Shown: positions 1 through 13,433, counted from the stretch's first letter. The stretch is DNA of 64,000 nt from an uncultured Pelagibacteraceae bacterium (GCA_902623395.1 CACNTN010000004.1:1-64000); one strand, 5' to 3'. Numbers and translations are program-made. Notes: generated by a model from the sequence alone, not told the origin.

Positions 1-488
1 AACCTGAAATACTAAATTTAAGGGACTTAAACGAGGAAGATCCTGCAGAAATCCAAGCAAGTAAATACGATTTAGCTTACATAAAACTTAATGGATCAAT
101 TGGTTGCATGGTTAACGGAGCAGGCTTAGCTATGGCGACTATGGATATAATTAAATTACATGGAAAAGAACCTGCTAATTTTTTAGACGTAGGGGGCGGA
201 GCCACAAAAGAAAAGGTGGCAGAAGCTTTTAAACTTATTCTTCAGGATAAAAATGTAAAAGGAATTTTAATTAATATTTTTGGTGGAATAATGAGATGTG
301 ATGTTCTTGCGCAAGGTGTAGTTGACGCCGCTAGAGAAATAAATTTAGCAGTACCTTTAGTCGTAAGATTGGCAGGAACCAATTTTAAAGAAGGAAAAGA
401 AATATTAGATAAATCTAAATTAAAAATTCTTTCTGCATCAGATTTAAATGATGCAGCAAAAAAAATTGTAGAGGCGATTGAGAAGTAA
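1..488 (+). CDS. sucC: Succinyl-CoA synthetase beta subunit, C-terminal part (5' end outside window)
   Basis: The reading frame is open from base 3, so this is the tail of a gene that begins upstream; the ATG at 108 is internal. About 161 residues are visible. They include [20 protein letters not shown] followed by [13 protein letters not shown], which is typical of the SucC/LSC2 C-terminal ligase domain, and the segment [17 protein letters not shown] near the dimer interface with SucD. The enzyme interconverts succinyl-CoA and succinate with nucleotide triphosphate formation in the TCA cycle. Its stop codon overlaps the start of sucD by one base, as expected for translational coupling of the two subunits. 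The identification is secure; the nucleotide-binding ATP-grasp part is not in view. Confidence 0.96.
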   Translation, partial: PEILNLRDLNEEDPAEIQASKYDLAYIKLNGSIGCMVNGAGLAMATMDIIKLHGKEPANFLDVGGGATKEKVAEAFKLILQDKNVKGILINIFGGIMRCDVLAQGVVDAAREINLAVPLVVRLAGTNFKEGKEILDKSKLKILSASDLNDAAKKIVEAIEK

Positions 489-1363
489 TGGCAATTTTAG
501 TTAATAGAAATACAAAAGTAATTTGCCAAGGTTTCACTGGGATGCATGGCACTTTTCATTCTGAGCAGGCTTTAAAGTATGGAACAAAGTTAGTAGGAGG
601 CGTGACTCCAAAAAAAGGAGGTCAAAAACATTTGGGTTTACCCGTATTTAATTCTGTTCATGAGGCAAAAGATAAAACTTTTGCTGATGCCACAATGATA
701 TACGTTCCACCAAAATTTGCAGGAGAAGCAATTATTGAGGCAATAAATGCTGAGATAAGATTAATTGTTTGTATAACAGAAGGTATACCAGTTTTAGATA
801 TGCTTAAAGTAAAGCAAATTCTAAATAAAAGTAAATCGAGACTTATTGGTCCTAATTGCCCAGGGATAATAACACCCGATGAATGTAAAATTGGAATTAT
901 GCCTGGAAATATTCATAAAAAAGGAACTGTTGGGATTGTATCAAGATCTGGAACTTTGACATATGAAGCTGTTGCTCAGACCTCTGTGAATGGAATGGGT
1001 CAATCAACATGTATAGGTATTGGTGGAGATCCAATAAATGGTACAAATTTTATAGATTGTCTAGAGTTGTTTCTAAAAGACGAAGAAACAAGATCAATCG
1101 TAATGATCGGAGAAATCGGCGGTACCGCAGAAGAAGAGGCGGCAGATTTTATAAAAAGAGAAAAAATAAAAAAACCTATGGTAGGTTTTATTGCAGGATT
1201 AACGGCTCCTCCAGGTAGAAGAATGGGACATGCTGGAGCCATTATTTCTGGAGGAAAAGGGGGTGCTGAGGACAAAATAGAAACTATGAAATCCGCAGGA
1301 ATTACTATTTCAAGATCACCAGCTGATATAGGAAAGACACTTTATGAGAAACTTAATAGTTGA
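488..1363 (+). CDS. sucD: Succinyl-CoA synthetase alpha subunit
   Basis: At 291 residues the protein is the usual length for SucD. The N-terminal CoA-binding Rossmann fold shows [19 protein letters not shown], and the middle has [11 protein letters not shown]. The C-terminal ligase part carries [20 protein letters not shown], which contains the active-site histidine that becomes phosphorylated. The alpha subunit binds CoA and partners with SucC. The start overlaps the sucC stop by one base, and the gene continues into sucA with only a short gap, so the order is sucC-sucD-sucA-sucB-lpd. Nothing is missing or unusual. The ORFs on the opposite strand and in frame +1 inside this gene are shadows. 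Confidence 0.98.
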   Translation: MAILVNRNTKVICQGFTGMHGTFHSEQALKYGTKLVGGVTPKKGGQKHLGLPVFNSVHEAKDKTFADATMIYVPPKFAGEAIIEAINAEIRLIVCITEGIPVLDMLKVKQILNKSKSRLIGPNCPGIITPDECKIGIMPGNIHKKGTVGIVSRSGTLTYEAVAQTSVNGMGQSTCIGIGGDPINGTNFIDCLELFLKDEETRSIVMIGEIGGTAEEEAADFIKREKIKKPMVGFIAGLTAPPGRRMGHAGAIISGGKGGAEDKIETMKSAGITISRSPADIGKTLYEKLNS

Positions 1364-1395
1364 TTTTTGATAATCTATGTTACAATAAATTTTTA

Positions 1396-4290
1396 ATGTC
1401 GTCTTCAAAAAATAATACACTATATAAAAAGACATCCTTCTTAGCTGGAAATAACTCAGAATTTATAAAAGAATTTTACGCAGATTATATAGCTGATCCT
1501 GAATCATTGCCTTCAAGTTGGAAGAATTTTTTTGATGGTTTGAGTGACAATGAAAAGTTGATTTATGAAGATCTTAAAGGACCTAGTTGGTCTCCAGTTA
1601 AGAAACTAAAAAAACCATTGAGCTTAACTCAAAAAAATAATGAAAATGTCAAAAGTCAATCAGATTTGAGTTTAAGCTCTGTAAAACAAGCATCTAAAGA
1701 TTCTGTAAGAGCTATAATGTTAATAAGAGCGTACAGAATCAGGGGACATCTTATTGCCTCTCTGGACCCTTTATCAATTCAAAAAAAGGAAGAGCATCCT
1801 GAATTAAAACCAGAGAGCTACGGATTTACTAAAAAAGATTATGATAGAAAAATTTTTTTAGATGGCGTGCTTGGTCTTCAGTATGCAGATTTAAATCAAA
1901 TCTTAACTATTCTGAAAAAAACATATTGTTCAAATATTGGCTATGAATTTATGCATATGGGTGATCCAGATGAAAAATCTTGGATTAGGGATAGAATTGA
2001 AGGTCCAGAAAAAAATATTACTTTTACCGAAAATGGAAAAAAAGCAATTTTAAATAAGATAATACAAGCAGAAGGTTTTGAAAAATATTTACACGTAAAA
2101 TTTGTAGGCACTAAAAGGTTTGGCCTTGATGGCGGAGAGTCATTAATACCTGCCTTAGAACAAATAATCAAAAGAGGTGGAAATTTAGGTGCAAAAGAAA
2201 TTAAAATTGGTATGCCACATCGTGGAAGACTGAATGTTTTAGCAAATGTAATGGGAAAACCTTTTAAAGCCATTTTCAGCGAATTTTTTGGTAAAACAGT
2301 TAATACAAGTAAAGATTTTGAAGGAGATGTAAAATATCATCTAGGAGCTTCCTCTAATAGGGAGTTTGACGGAAATTCTGTACATATAAGTTTAACAGAT
2401 AACCCATCACATTTGGAAGCTGTCAATCCAGTTGTTTTAGGGCAAGTTCGCGCAAAACAATTTTTTCATAAAGATAAAAATAGAAAAAAAGTAATTCCAG
2501 TTTTAATGCATGGTGATGCTGCGTTTGCTGGTCAGGGTATTGTTGCTGAGTGTTTTGCAATGTCTGGTCTTCCAGGTCATAATATCGGAGGAACAATACA
2601 TATAATTGTTAATAATCAAATCGGTTTTACTACTGCACCAAGGTTTGCTAGATCCTCTCCTTATCCTTCTGACGTAGCGAAAATTGCTCAAGCACCAATA
2701 TTTCATGTTAACGGTGACGATCCAGAGGCCGTAGTACATTGTGCCAAGATTGCCACTGAGTATAGACAAAAGTTTAATAGAGACGTTGTTATAGACATGG
2801 TATGTTATAGAAGATTTGGCCATAATGAGGGTGATGAACCCTCATTTACACAGCCAATTATGTATAAAAAAATCAGATCACATCCTACAACTTTATCAAT
2901 TTATGGAAAGAAACTCAGTGAGGAGGGATTAACCTCTGATTCTGATCTTAAAAACAAAAAAATAGAATTTAAAAATTTTTTAGAAAAGGAGTTTGTTTCA
3001 TCAAAAAATTATAAATCTGAACTTAAATGGTTTGATGGTGCATGGTCTCGATTCAAACCTGGGCTGGGAAAAGACAAAAGAGGAGTAAGTGGTGTAGATA
3101 AGAATAAATTAACTGAAATAGGGAAAAAAATTTCAAAAATTCCAGAAGACTTTCATGTTCACAAAACACTGAGAAAGATATTTGATTTAAGAATGCATTC
3201 TTTAAAAGAGGGCAAATTTATTGATTGGTCTACAGCAGAAAGTTTAGCTTTTGGCTCTTTACTTACTGAAGGGTTTTCAGTTAGACTATCGGGACAAGAT
3301 TCTGGTAGAGGAACATTCAGTCAGAGACATGCTGTTTTAAGAAATCAAGATAATCATGAAAGATATGTCCCTTTGAACAATATTTCAAAAGGTCAAAAAA
3401 CTTTTGAAATAATCGATAGTCTGCTTTCGGAGTTAGCAGTTTTAGGATTTGAATTTGGATACTCTCTTTCTGAGCCAGAAACATTAGTTATATGGGAAGC
3501 ACAATTTGGTGATTTTGCAAATGGGGCGCAAATTATTATAGATCAATTTATTTCATCAGGAGAATCTAAGTGGGGAAGAGCTAGTGGTTTGGTATTGTTG
3601 TTACCACATGGGTATGAAGGACAAGGACCAGAGCATTCATCAGCAAGATTAGAAAGATTTTTACAATTATGTGCGGGAGAAAATATACAAGTGGTTAATT
3701 GTACCACACCCTCAAATTATTTTCATGTCTTGAGACGGCAAATGCATAGAGAATTTAGGAAACCTCTAATTATAATGACACCAAAATCGTTACTAAGACA
3801 TAAAAAATGTATATCTAATATATCAGAATTTACCAAAAAAAGTACCTTCCATAGAATTTTAGAAGATGATGCATACTTAAAGGTGAATAATTTATTAGAA
3901 CTAAAAAAAAATGACAATAAAATAAAAAAAGTCGTAATGTGTTCTGGTAAAATTTATTATGATTTAGTTGAGGCAAGAGAAAAATACAAAAACGATACTG
4001 TTACTTTTGTAAGAATAGAGCAACTCTATCCGTTTCCTGTTAAAACCCTAGCAAATGTTTTAAAAAGATACTCAAAAGCAAGTTTCGTTTGGTGCCAAGA
4101 AGAACCTATGAACATGGGTGCATGGAATACTGTTAGAAACTATATTGATCGTACTCTAGAGATAGTTAATTTTAGCGATAAATCAGTTAAATATGTTGGT
4201 AGAAAAGCAGCCTCTTCTACTGCGACTGGAAATCTAAACAAACATCTTGCACAACAAAAAGAAATATTAGAAAAGATACTTAAAGATTAA
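1396..4290 (+). CDS. sucA: 2-oxoglutarate dehydrogenase E1 component
   Basis: This thiamine-diphosphate enzyme decarboxylates 2-oxoglutarate and passes the succinyl group to the lipoyl arm of SucB. The open frame could begin at a TTG at 1360, but the ATG at 1396 gives the expected N-terminus (MSSSKNNTLYKK) and 964 residues, so I chose it. The N-terminal E1o segment (EFYADYIADPESLPSSW) is followed by the region RAIMLIRAYRIRGHLIASLDPL. ThDP-binding and active-site features include IGMPHRGRLNVL, HGDAAFAGQGIVAE and VNNQIGFTT. The C-terminal transketolase-like part has GRGTFSQRHAVL and EAQFGDFANGAQ. The gene sits directly upstream of sucB, with no gap between them. Confidence 0.97.
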   Translation: MSSSKNNTLYKKTSFLAGNNSEFIKEFYADYIADPESLPSSWKNFFDGLSDNEKLIYEDLKGPSWSPVKKLKKPLSLTQKNNENVKSQSDLSLSSVKQASKDSVRAIMLIRAYRIRGHLIASLDPLSIQKKEEHPELKPESYGFTKKDYDRKIFLDGVLGLQYADLNQILTILKKTYCSNIGYEFMHMGDPDEKSWIRDRIEGPEKNITFTENGKKAILNKIIQAEGFEKYLHVKFVGTKRFGLDGGESLIPALEQIIKRGGNLGAKEIKIGMPHRGRLNVLANVMGKPFKAIFSEFFGKTVNTSKDFEGDVKYHLGASSNREFDGNSVHISLTDNPSHLEAVNPVVLGQVRAKQFFHKDKNRKKVIPVLMHGDAAFAGQGIVAECFAMSGLPGHNIGGTIHIIVNNQIGFTTAPRFARSSPYPSDVAKIAQAPIFHVNGDDPEAVVHCAKIATEYRQKFNRDVVIDMVCYRRFGHNEGDEPSFTQPIMYKKIRSHPTTLSIYGKKLSEEGLTSDSDLKNKKIEFKNFLEKEFVSSKNYKSELKWFDGAWSRFKPGLGKDKRGVSGVDKNKLTEIGKKISKIPEDFHVHKTLRKIFDLRMHSLKEGKFIDWSTAESLAFGSLLTEGFSVRLSGQDSGRGTFSQRHAVLRNQDNHERYVPLNNISKGQKTFEIIDSLLSELAVLGFEFGYSLSEPETLVIWEAQFGDFANGAQIIIDQFISSGESKWGRASGLVLLLPHGYEGQGPEHSSARLERFLQLCAGENIQVVNCTTPSNYFHVLRRQMHREFRKPLIIMTPKSLLRHKKCISNISEFTKKSTFHRILEDDAYLKVNNLLELKKNDNKIKKVVMCSGKIYYDLVEAREKYKNDTVTFVRIEQLYPFPVKTLANVLKRYSKASFVWCQEEPMNMGAWNTVRNYIDRTLEIVNFSDKSVKYVGRKAASSTATGNLNKHLAQQKEILEKILKD

Positions 4291-5586
4291 ATGGCAGAAA
4301 AAATTACAGTTCCAACATTAGGTGAGTCAGTTACAGAGGCTACAGTTTCAAAGTGGTTAAAATCACAAGGTGAAAAAGTTACAGCAGATGAACCACTTGT
4401 CGAACTTGAAACTGACAAAGTAAATGTTGAGGTTCCCTCACCTGTCAGCGGGGTGTTGGGTAGTATCGTTGTAAAAGCAGGTGAAACTGTTAACGTAGGT
4501 TCATTATTGGGGACTGTAGACAATTCTTCGACTAACAAAAAAAATATTACTAAAGAGGTAAGTAATTATAGTCCACCTAAAAAAGAAAAAAAGGAAACCG
4601 GGTTAAAAATTTTTGAAGACGAAGAAAGCTTAGATTTACCTGAGAACGAGGAGCCAATTCTGAAATTAGATGAGGAAGAACCATTAATTTTAGAAGAGGT
4701 CCATGAAGAAAAAAAATTTTCAAAGAGTGAAATGAAAGTCTCACCTGCGGCTAGAAAAATGGCAAACGAGGCAAAAGTTGATCTAAGAGAAGTACAAGGA
4801 ACAGGAAAGAATGGAGTAATATTAAAAGAAGACATTATGAGTTTAATGGGTTCAAAACCTGCTCCTTCAGAAAGAAAAATTAAATTTGGTCCAGAGGAGA
4901 GAGTAAAGATGACCAGGTTAAGATTGACTATTGCAAAAAGATTAAAAGAAGCACAAGAAAATGCAGCAATGCTTACAACTTTTAATGAAGTTGATATGAG
5001 CGAAGTAATGTCAATGAGAAGTCTATACAAAGATGAGTTTCAAAAAAAATATGGTGTTAAACTTGGATTTATGTCTTTCTTTGTAAAAGCTTGTGTAATT
5101 GGCTTAAAAAATTATCCTTCAATTAATGCTGAAATTCAAGCCGAAGAAATTGTTTACAAAAATTATTACAATATAAGTATTGCTGTTGGAACAGATAGAG
5201 GTTTAGTTGTTCCTGTACTTAGGCAAACTGATGAAATGTCGTTTGCTGATATTGAAAAAAATATTGGTAACTTAAGTCAAAAGGCAAGAGACGGTAAAAT
5301 AACAATTGAGGATTTACAGGGTGGAACTTTTACAATAACTAACGGTGGGATTTACGGCTCGATGTTATCTACACCAATACTAAATCCTCCTCAATCTGCA
5401 GTTCTAGGCATGCATAATATTGTTCAAAGACCAGTTGTGATTGAAGGAAAAGTGGAAGCAAGGCCTGTTATGTACTTAGCTTTATCTTATGACCACAGGA
5501 TAATAGATGGCAAAGAGGCTGTATCTTTTTTAAAAATAGTGAAAGATTCTTTAGAACAACCAAAAAGGCTTTTTTTAAATATCTAA
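4291..5586 (+). CDS. sucB: 2-oxoglutarate dehydrogenase E2 (dihydrolipoyl succinyltransferase)
   Basis: The protein has 431 residues and the standard E2 domain order. A single lipoyl domain occupies about residues 1-76, with the lipoylated lysine expected at K43 in ETDKVNVEV. An acidic, low-complexity linker covers about 90-145 and is rich in Glu and Lys. A peripheral subunit-binding domain follows at about 148-185 ([16 protein letters not shown]...GVILKEDI). The catalytic acyltransferase domain runs to the end and shows the HxxxDG motif in [12 protein letters not shown]. The start codon directly follows the sucA stop. The neighbours sucA and lpdA identify the substrate as 2-oxoglutarate rather than pyruvate; a separate PDH-type E2 lies at 48502-49764. 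Confidence 0.97.
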   Translation: MAEKITVPTLGESVTEATVSKWLKSQGEKVTADEPLVELETDKVNVEVPSPVSGVLGSIVVKAGETVNVGSLLGTVDNSSTNKKNITKEVSNYSPPKKEKKETGLKIFEDEESLDLPENEEPILKLDEEEPLILEEVHEEKKFSKSEMKVSPAARKMANEAKVDLREVQGTGKNGVILKEDIMSLMGSKPAPSERKIKFGPEERVKMTRLRLTIAKRLKEAQENAAMLTTFNEVDMSEVMSMRSLYKDEFQKKYGVKLGFMSFFVKACVIGLKNYPSINAEIQAEEIVYKNYYNISIAVGTDRGLVVPVLRQTDEMSFADIEKNIGNLSQKARDGKITIEDLQGGTFTITNGGIYGSMLSTPILNPPQSAVLGMHNIVQRPVVIEGKVEARPVMYLALSYDHRIIDGKEAVSFLKIVKDSLEQPKRLFLNI

Positions 5587-5587
5587 T

Positions 5588-6994
5588 ATGGAAAATAATT
5601 TTGATTTAGTTGTTATTGGCGGTGGTCCTGGGGGATACGTTTGTGCAATCAGAGCAGCACAATTAGGATTAAAAACTGCTTGTGTTGAGTCCAGAGGCGC
5701 TCTTGGCGGAACATGTCTTAATGTAGGATGCATACCTTCAAAAAGCTTATTAAATCTTTCAGAAAATTTTCATAAAGCTAAAAAGGACTTTGATAAGCAA
5801 GGTATAGAAATTGATGGTATAAAATTAAACATTGAAAAAATGATGTCTAATAAAAATAAATCAATCCAAGTTTTAACAAAAGGTGTTGAATTTTTATTCA
5901 AGAAAAACAAAGTTACTTATTTTAAGGGTAAAGGAGTTCTTTTTTCAAAAAATGACATTGTTGTTTATGAAAACGACAAGAAAAGATCAAATATTAAGAC
6001 AAAATATATTGTTATCGCAACTGGATCAGAGGCAACCACTCTACCAGGGATTAAAATTGACGAAAAAAATATTGTTTCCTCTACTGGGGCACTATCATTT
6101 AATAAAGTACCAAAAAAATTAGTTATTATTGGCGGAGGCTATATTGGTCTAGAAATGGGTTCTGTTTGGTCAAGGCTAGGATCTGAAGTAACAGTAATAG
6201 AATATCTTGATCATATTACACCTGGAATGGATAGAGAAATTTCGAACGAATTCCAAAAAATATTAACTAAACAGGGTATTAAATTTAAGATGGAGTCGAA
6301 AGTAGACTCTGTAAAAAATAAAGGTAGCCTAGTTTCAATTAAATATACTGATGTAAAAAGCTCTAAGGAAGAAATCATTGAAGTCGATAAAGTTTTAGTT
6401 TCAGTAGGCAGAAAACCATACACAGAAGGTTTAAACTTAACAAAAGTAGGTATTAAAAAAGATGATAAAGGACGAATAAAAGTTAATGAGAAATTACAAA
6501 CAACAATTAGCAATATATACGCTATTGGAGACGTAATTAAAGGGCCTATGCTAGCTCACAAAGCAGAGGAAGAAGGTATAGCTGTTGCAGAAATATTAGC
6601 TGGCCAAGCAGGTCATGTAAATTACGATGTCATACCTGGAGTAGTTTATACATCTCCCGAGGTCGCGACTGTAGGAAAAACCGAAGAACAACTAAAAGAA
6701 TTAAAACAGTCCTATAAAGTTGGAAAATTTCCATTCCTTGCGAATTCAAGAGCGAAAGTAAATAACGAAACCGACGGATTTGTGAAGATTTTGGCAGATA
6801 GTAAAACTGATAAAGTTTTAGGCGTGCACATTATTGGACCACATTGTGGAGACATGATCGCTGAAATGGCATTAGCTATGGAATTTGGAGCAAGCTCAGA
6901 AGATATTGCTAGAACTTGTCATGCACATCCTACACACACTGAAGCAATTAAAGAAGCGGCATTAGCTGTTGATAAAAGACCAATTCATTTTTAA
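5588..6994 (+). CDS. lpdA: Dihydrolipoyl dehydrogenase (E3)
   Basis: This FAD- and NAD-dependent flavoprotein re-oxidises dihydrolipoyl groups of the 2-oxo acid dehydrogenases. At 468 residues it is normal in length. The FAD-binding motif VVIGGGPGGYVCAIRAAQLG is at the N-terminus. The redox-active disulfide is C43-C48 in GGTCLNVGCIPSK. The NAD-binding GxGxxG segment is VIIGGGYIGLEMGSVW, and the second FAD motif is YAIGDVIKGPMLAHKAEEEG. The C-terminal catalytic His-Glu pair lies in CHAHPTHTEAIKEAAL. The gene is one base after sucB. No other E3 gene is present in the window, so this copy probably also serves pyruvate dehydrogenase (48.5-52.8 kb); that is an inference. Confidence 0.97.
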   Translation: MENNFDLVVIGGGPGGYVCAIRAAQLGLKTACVESRGALGGTCLNVGCIPSKSLLNLSENFHKAKKDFDKQGIEIDGIKLNIEKMMSNKNKSIQVLTKGVEFLFKKNKVTYFKGKGVLFSKNDIVVYENDKKRSNIKTKYIVIATGSEATTLPGIKIDEKNIVSSTGALSFNKVPKKLVIIGGGYIGLEMGSVWSRLGSEVTVIEYLDHITPGMDREISNEFQKILTKQGIKFKMESKVDSVKNKGSLVSIKYTDVKSSKEEIIEVDKVLVSVGRKPYTEGLNLTKVGIKKDDKGRIKVNEKLQTTISNIYAIGDVIKGPMLAHKAEEEGIAVAEILAGQAGHVNYDVIPGVVYTSPEVATVGKTEEQLKELKQSYKVGKFPFLANSRAKVNNETDGFVKILADSKTDKVLGVHIIGPHCGDMIAEMALAMEFGASSEDIARTCHAHPTHTEAIKEAALAVDKRPIHF

Positions 6995-7022
6995 AAAAAT
7001 TAAATTCTAATACTATTAATCT

Positions 7023-8969
7023 ATGAAAGCACAAGTGTTGTTGCCAAAGATATTTAACTACCCATTTACATATATCTCTAATGAGAATTCATTACGAGTT
7101 GGGGATTTTGTAGAAGTGCCATTTGGTAAAAAAAAAGAAATTGGAGTTGTTTGGCCTGGAAAAAATTATAACCTTGAAAATATAAAATTAAAAAATATCA
7201 ATAAAAAAATTAGCAATCTTTCTTTACATCAAGATTTCATAAATTTTATAAATTGGTTTGCTACTTATAATATGATGCCATTAGGATTAGTATTGAAAAT
7301 GGCAATAGGAAGAGACATAATTGTTAGCAAAAATGATAAAGACATAATTCAAATTAAAAAAAAAGCAAAAAAATTTCAACTTAATGATGAACAAAAAAAG
7401 GCTTTGGACTTTTTAAATCTCAAAAAAAATAAGTTTGATGTGTCTGTATTACAAGGTACAACTGGCTCAGGTAAAACACTTGTATACTTTGAGAGAATAA
7501 AAGAAATCATAAGCAAAAAAAAACAAGCTTTAGTTTTATTACCAGAAATATTTTTGACAAATGAGTTTAAAATTAGATTTAATGACTTCTTCGGTTTTGA
7601 GCCAGCAATTTGGCATTCAAAAATAACTCAAAAAAATAAAAGAATAATTTGGAAAGGTATAATCAATAATAAAATAAAGTTAGTAGTTGGTGCAAGATCA
7701 TCTTTATTATTACCATTTAAAAATCTTGGAATTATTGTTGTAGATGAAGAACATGACTCGTCTTATAAGCAAGATGAGGGTGTTATATATCATGCGCGCG
7801 ATATGGCTATTTCAAGGGCATCCTTTGAAAAAATCCCAGTTAATTTGATTACTTCTATTCCGTCTGTAGAAACATTTAATAATATAAAAAATAAAAAATT
7901 TAGACATTTTAGAATTTTTAAAAGATATAAAGATTATCCTTTACCTAAAACAAAAATTATTAATCTTAATATCAATAAATTTAAAAATAATTTTATTGCA
8001 GAAGAAACTATCAAAATTGTAAAAAATTTTTTAAATAAAAAAGAGCAAGTATTATTTTTTTTAAATAGAAGAGGATATGCACCTTATTTAATTTGTAAAA
8101 ATTGCGGTTATAAACAAACTTGTTCAAATTGTTCAATGTATTTAACTTTCCATAAGACTAAAAATAAAGCTATTTGCCATCATTGTTCTTTTGAAAAAGA
8201 AATAACCAGGAATTGTAAAGAAAATAAAAACTGTGAGTTTATAATGTATGGACCTGGTGTAGAAAAAATATTTGAAGAGATTAATAAAATTTTCCCTTCG
8301 AATAAAGTTGAAATTTTATCAAGTGATTATATGCAAAAAAAAGACCAAACTAAATCTTTATTTGCAAGAATTACCAATAATAAAGTTGATATCTTGGTTG
8401 GAACCCAAATGATTTCAAAAGGTTTTAATTTTCCTAAATTAAATTGTATTGTAGTAATCGACGCAGATTTTTCTGGCAGAGGATATGATTTAAGAACTAC
8501 AGAAAAAAATATACAACTGTATCATCAACTAAGTGGTAGAGCAGGGAGATTTAGTCAAAATTCAATTATAGTTTATCAAACATTATCACCAAAAGATGAA
8601 ACGTTAAATGAACTAATTAAAAATAACTCTGAAGAACTTTTAAAGAAGGAGCTTTTATTAAGAGAGAAAAACTTTTTGCCACCGTTTTCGAGGTTAATTG
8701 CTATTATCATTTCGGCAAGCTCACACAATTTAAGCTTACAGGGTGCCTCACAGATTAAGAATCATTTGCTGAAAATTGACAGTATTGAAATTATGGGTCC
8801 TGTGGACTCACCTTTTTTAAAGATTAGAAATAAATTTAGGTCTAGATTATTGATAAGATTTAAAGGAAAAAGCTTGATACAAAAAAAAATCACAAACCTT
8901 CTAAATACCTTGAAAATATCAAATAAAATTAAACTTATAGTTGATGTTGATCCCGTAAATTTTGGATAA
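7023..8969 (+). CDS. priA: Primosomal protein N' (replication restart helicase PriA)
   Basis: PriA reloads the replisome at stalled forks. The N-terminal DNA-binding part begins MKAQVLLPKIFNYPFTYIS and includes VGDFVEVPFGKK. The helicase core has Walker A GTTGSGKT and Walker B VVDEEHD. The zinc-binding insertion contains a cysteine series (CKNCGYKQTCSNC...CHHC). Helicase motifs V and VI appear as VGTQMISKGFNFP and QLSGRAGR. At 648 residues it is shorter than the enterobacterial protein (about 730), but all core motifs are visible. The gene lies between lpdA and the ATP synthase genes, an order common in Alphaproteobacteria. Confidence 0.95.
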   Translation: MKAQVLLPKIFNYPFTYISNENSLRVGDFVEVPFGKKKEIGVVWPGKNYNLENIKLKNINKKISNLSLHQDFINFINWFATYNMMPLGLVLKMAIGRDIIVSKNDKDIIQIKKKAKKFQLNDEQKKALDFLNLKKNKFDVSVLQGTTGSGKTLVYFERIKEIISKKKQALVLLPEIFLTNEFKIRFNDFFGFEPAIWHSKITQKNKRIIWKGIINNKIKLVVGARSSLLLPFKNLGIIVVDEEHDSSYKQDEGVIYHARDMAISRASFEKIPVNLITSIPSVETFNNIKNKKFRHFRIFKRYKDYPLPKTKIINLNINKFKNNFIAEETIKIVKNFLNKKEQVLFFLNRRGYAPYLICKNCGYKQTCSNCSMYLTFHKTKNKAICHHCSFEKEITRNCKENKNCEFIMYGPGVEKIFEEINKIFPSNKVEILSSDYMQKKDQTKSLFARITNNKVDILVGTQMISKGFNFPKLNCIVVIDADFSGRGYDLRTTEKNIQLYHQLSGRAGRFSQNSIIVYQTLSPKDETLNELIKNNSEELLKKELLLREKNFLPPFSRLIAIIISASSHNLSLQGASQIKNHLLKIDSIEIMGPVDSPFLKIRNKFRSRLLIRFKGKSLIQKKITNLLNTLKISNKIKLIVDVDPVNFG

Positions 8970-9030
8970 TTTTTAAATTGCTAACTTGATCAACATATAC
9001 TCTTATGGTACGACACGCACATTACTTCAC

Positions 9031-9036
9031 TATAAT
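9031..9036 (+). promoter_or_regulatory. Candidate -10 box of the atpHAGDC operon
   Basis: A perfect TATAAT lies 14 bases before the atpH start, in the 81-base gap after priA. No good -35 hexamer is found at the usual distance (the best is about GTACGA near 9008). The call rests on the -10 box and its position ahead of the operon only. Transcription would begin near 9043 and leave a very short leader. Confidence 0.4.
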
Positions 9037-9050
9037 TTCTAATAACTAAA

Positions 9051-9608
9051 ATGAGCGAAAAAAAATCTTTCTCAACAGAAACTTCAGAAAGGTATTCACG
9101 TGCTTTATTTGAAGTGGTTAAAGAAGCAGGTGAATTGGAAAAAATTGAAACTGACGTAAAAAACTTTCAATCTCTTTTAAAAGGGAGTTCAGAAATAAAA
9201 ATTTTTTTTCATAACCCTACACAATCTATAGAAAATCAAAAAAATGCTATTCACTTTTTATCTAAAAGATTAAATTTTTCAAAAAATTTAGAAAATTTTT
9301 TTTTTCTTATAGTTGAAAAAAGAAGAATTTTTTATGTTTCAAAAATACTAGATACTTTCTTAAAGTTATGTTTAAAAAAAAGAGGGGAAATGAAAGCTTC
9401 TTTGATTTCGTCAAAACAATTATCCGAAAAAGAATTAGAAAGTATAAGCGAAGGTCTTTCATCAGCAATGGGATCGATAATAAAGCTTGAATATAAAATT
9501 GATAAAGAATTAATTGGAGGTCTAAAACTGCAACTTGGTAGCTTTATGATTGATACTTCAATAAAAAATAAATTAAAAAAATTTGAACAAAAAATGCTAG
9601 AAAATTAA
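9051..9608 (+). CDS. atpH: F1F0 ATP synthase delta subunit
   Basis: The delta subunit (OSCP homologue) joins the peripheral stalk to the top of the F1 head. The 185 residues have the family pattern: N-terminal [20 protein letters not shown] and the C-terminal [21 protein letters not shown] segment that is diagnostic for delta/OSCP. It heads the F1 gene set atpH-atpA-atpG-atpD-atpC. The F0 genes (atpB, E, F) are not in the window, consistent with the split F0/F1 operons of Alphaproteobacteria. Confidence 0.95.
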   Translation: MSEKKSFSTETSERYSRALFEVVKEAGELEKIETDVKNFQSLLKGSSEIKIFFHNPTQSIENQKNAIHFLSKRLNFSKNLENFFFLIVEKRRIFYVSKILDTFLKLCLKKRGEMKASLISSKQLSEKELESISEGLSSAMGSIIKLEYKIDKELIGGLKLQLGSFMIDTSIKNKLKKFEQKMLEN

Positions 9609-9609
9609 T

Positions 9610-11130
9610 ATGTCAATAAATCCATCGGAAGTAACAAAATTATTAAAAGATCAAATTAAAAACTTTGGAGAAAAAGCTGAAGTTTCTGAGATAGGAAAAA
9701 TCTTATCAGTAGGAGATGGCATCGCCCGAGTTTATGGATTAGATAATGTACAAGCTGGAGAAATGGTCGAATTTGATGATGGTTCAAAAGGGATGGCTTT
9801 GAACCTCGAGAATGATAATGTAGGTGTGGTTATCTTTGGAGATGATAGGAAAATTAAAGAAGGAGATACAGTAAAAAGAACAAAGGCAATTGTAGATGTA
9901 CCTGTAGGTAAGGAACTTTTAGGGAGAGTTGTCGATGGTTTAGGAAATCCAATTGATGGTAAAGGTGCAATTTCTTCAAAAGTAAGAAAAAGAGTTGAAG
10001 TAAAAGCTCCGGGAATTATTCCACGACAGTCTGTGAGCGAACCAATGCAAACAGGATTAAAATCAATTGACTCTCTTATACCAGTAGGAAGGGGTCAAAG
10101 GGAATTAATTATTGGAGACAGACAAACTGGTAAAACTGCAGTAGCGATAGATGCGATTATAAATCAAAAAAAAATAAATGAATCTGAAGATGAAAAGAAA
10201 AAACTATATTGTGTTTACGTTGCAATAGGGCAAAAACGTTCTACCGTTGCTCAAATTACAAAAACTTTAGAGGAGGCTGGTGCTTTAAAATATACAACTA
10301 TAGTTGCTGCAACAGCATCTGATTCTGCTCCGCTTCAATTTTTAGCTCCATATACAGGATGTACTATCGGTGAATATTTTAGAGATAATGGCATGCATGC
10401 TTTAATAGTTTATGACGATTTGTCTAAGCAAGCCGTTGCATACAGACAAATGTCGTTATTATTAAGAAGACCCCCAGGTCGAGAAGCATATCCGGGCGAT
10501 GTTTTTTATTTGCATAGTAGACTTTTAGAAAGATCGGCAAAATTAAATGATACGAATGGAGGAGGATCTTTAACAGCTCTACCAATTATTGAAACACAAG
10601 CAGGCGATGTTTCTGCATATATTCCAACGAATGTTATATCAATTACTGATGGACAAATATTTTTAGAAACAGAATTATTTAATCAAGGTATCAGACCCGC
10701 AGTAAATGTTGGTTTATCCGTGTCAAGAGTTGGATCTGCTGCACAAACAAAAGCAATGAAAAAGGTCGCTGGTTCAATAAAATTAGAATTAGCTCAATAT
10801 CGTGAAATGGCTGCATTTGCTCAATTTGGATCTGATTTAGATGCTTCAACACAACAATTATTAAACCGTGGTGCAAAATTAACAGAACTTTTGAAACAAG
10901 ATCAATATTCACCAATGACAGTTGCAGAGCAAGTTATTTCAGTATTCGCAGGAGTAAAAGGTTACTTGGATGATATCGATTTAGATAAAATTAAAAAGTT
11001 TGAAAAAGATATTATTGAAAAAATCAAATCTGATAAACCTGAAATCATAGAATCTATTCAATCCTCAGGAAAATTAGAGGAAACTACAGAAAAAATGTTA
11101 ATAAAAATAATCGAGGAATATAAAAAATAG
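9610..11130 (+). CDS. atpA: F1F0 ATP synthase alpha subunit
   Basis: This is the non-catalytic nucleotide-binding subunit of F1, with 506 residues. The N-terminal beta barrel is followed by a P-loop, GDRQTGKT, at about residue 170, and by [13 protein letters not shown]. The diagnostic alpha-subunit sequence [20 protein letters not shown] is present, as is the C-terminal helical bundle starting near [11 protein letters not shown]. It begins one base after the atpH stop and is followed three bases later by atpG. Length and motifs are fully regular. Confidence 0.98.
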   Translation: MSINPSEVTKLLKDQIKNFGEKAEVSEIGKILSVGDGIARVYGLDNVQAGEMVEFDDGSKGMALNLENDNVGVVIFGDDRKIKEGDTVKRTKAIVDVPVGKELLGRVVDGLGNPIDGKGAISSKVRKRVEVKAPGIIPRQSVSEPMQTGLKSIDSLIPVGRGQRELIIGDRQTGKTAVAIDAIINQKKINESEDEKKKLYCVYVAIGQKRSTVAQITKTLEEAGALKYTTIVAATASDSAPLQFLAPYTGCTIGEYFRDNGMHALIVYDDLSKQAVAYRQMSLLLRRPPGREAYPGDVFYLHSRLLERSAKLNDTNGGGSLTALPIIETQAGDVSAYIPTNVISITDGQIFLETELFNQGIRPAVNVGLSVSRVGSAAQTKAMKKVAGSIKLELAQYREMAAFAQFGSDLDASTQQLLNRGAKLTELLKQDQYSPMTVAEQVISVFAGVKGYLDDIDLDKIKKFEKDIIEKIKSDKPEIIESIQSSGKLEETTEKMLIKIIEEYKK

Positions 11131-11133
11131 ATT

Positions 11134-13432
<2,299 letters not shown>

Positions 13433-13433
<1 letters not shown>

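Noticed and set aside
1360..1395. Upstream TTG start for sucA
   Set aside because: It adds 12 residues unlike other SucA proteins and overlaps the sucD stop; the ATG at 1396 fits the family.
2503..2823. Minus-strand ORF inside sucA
   Set aside because: Shadow of a well-supported gene; no family features. The same holds for the other opposite-strand frames inside sucD, proA, metX, aceE and thiolase.
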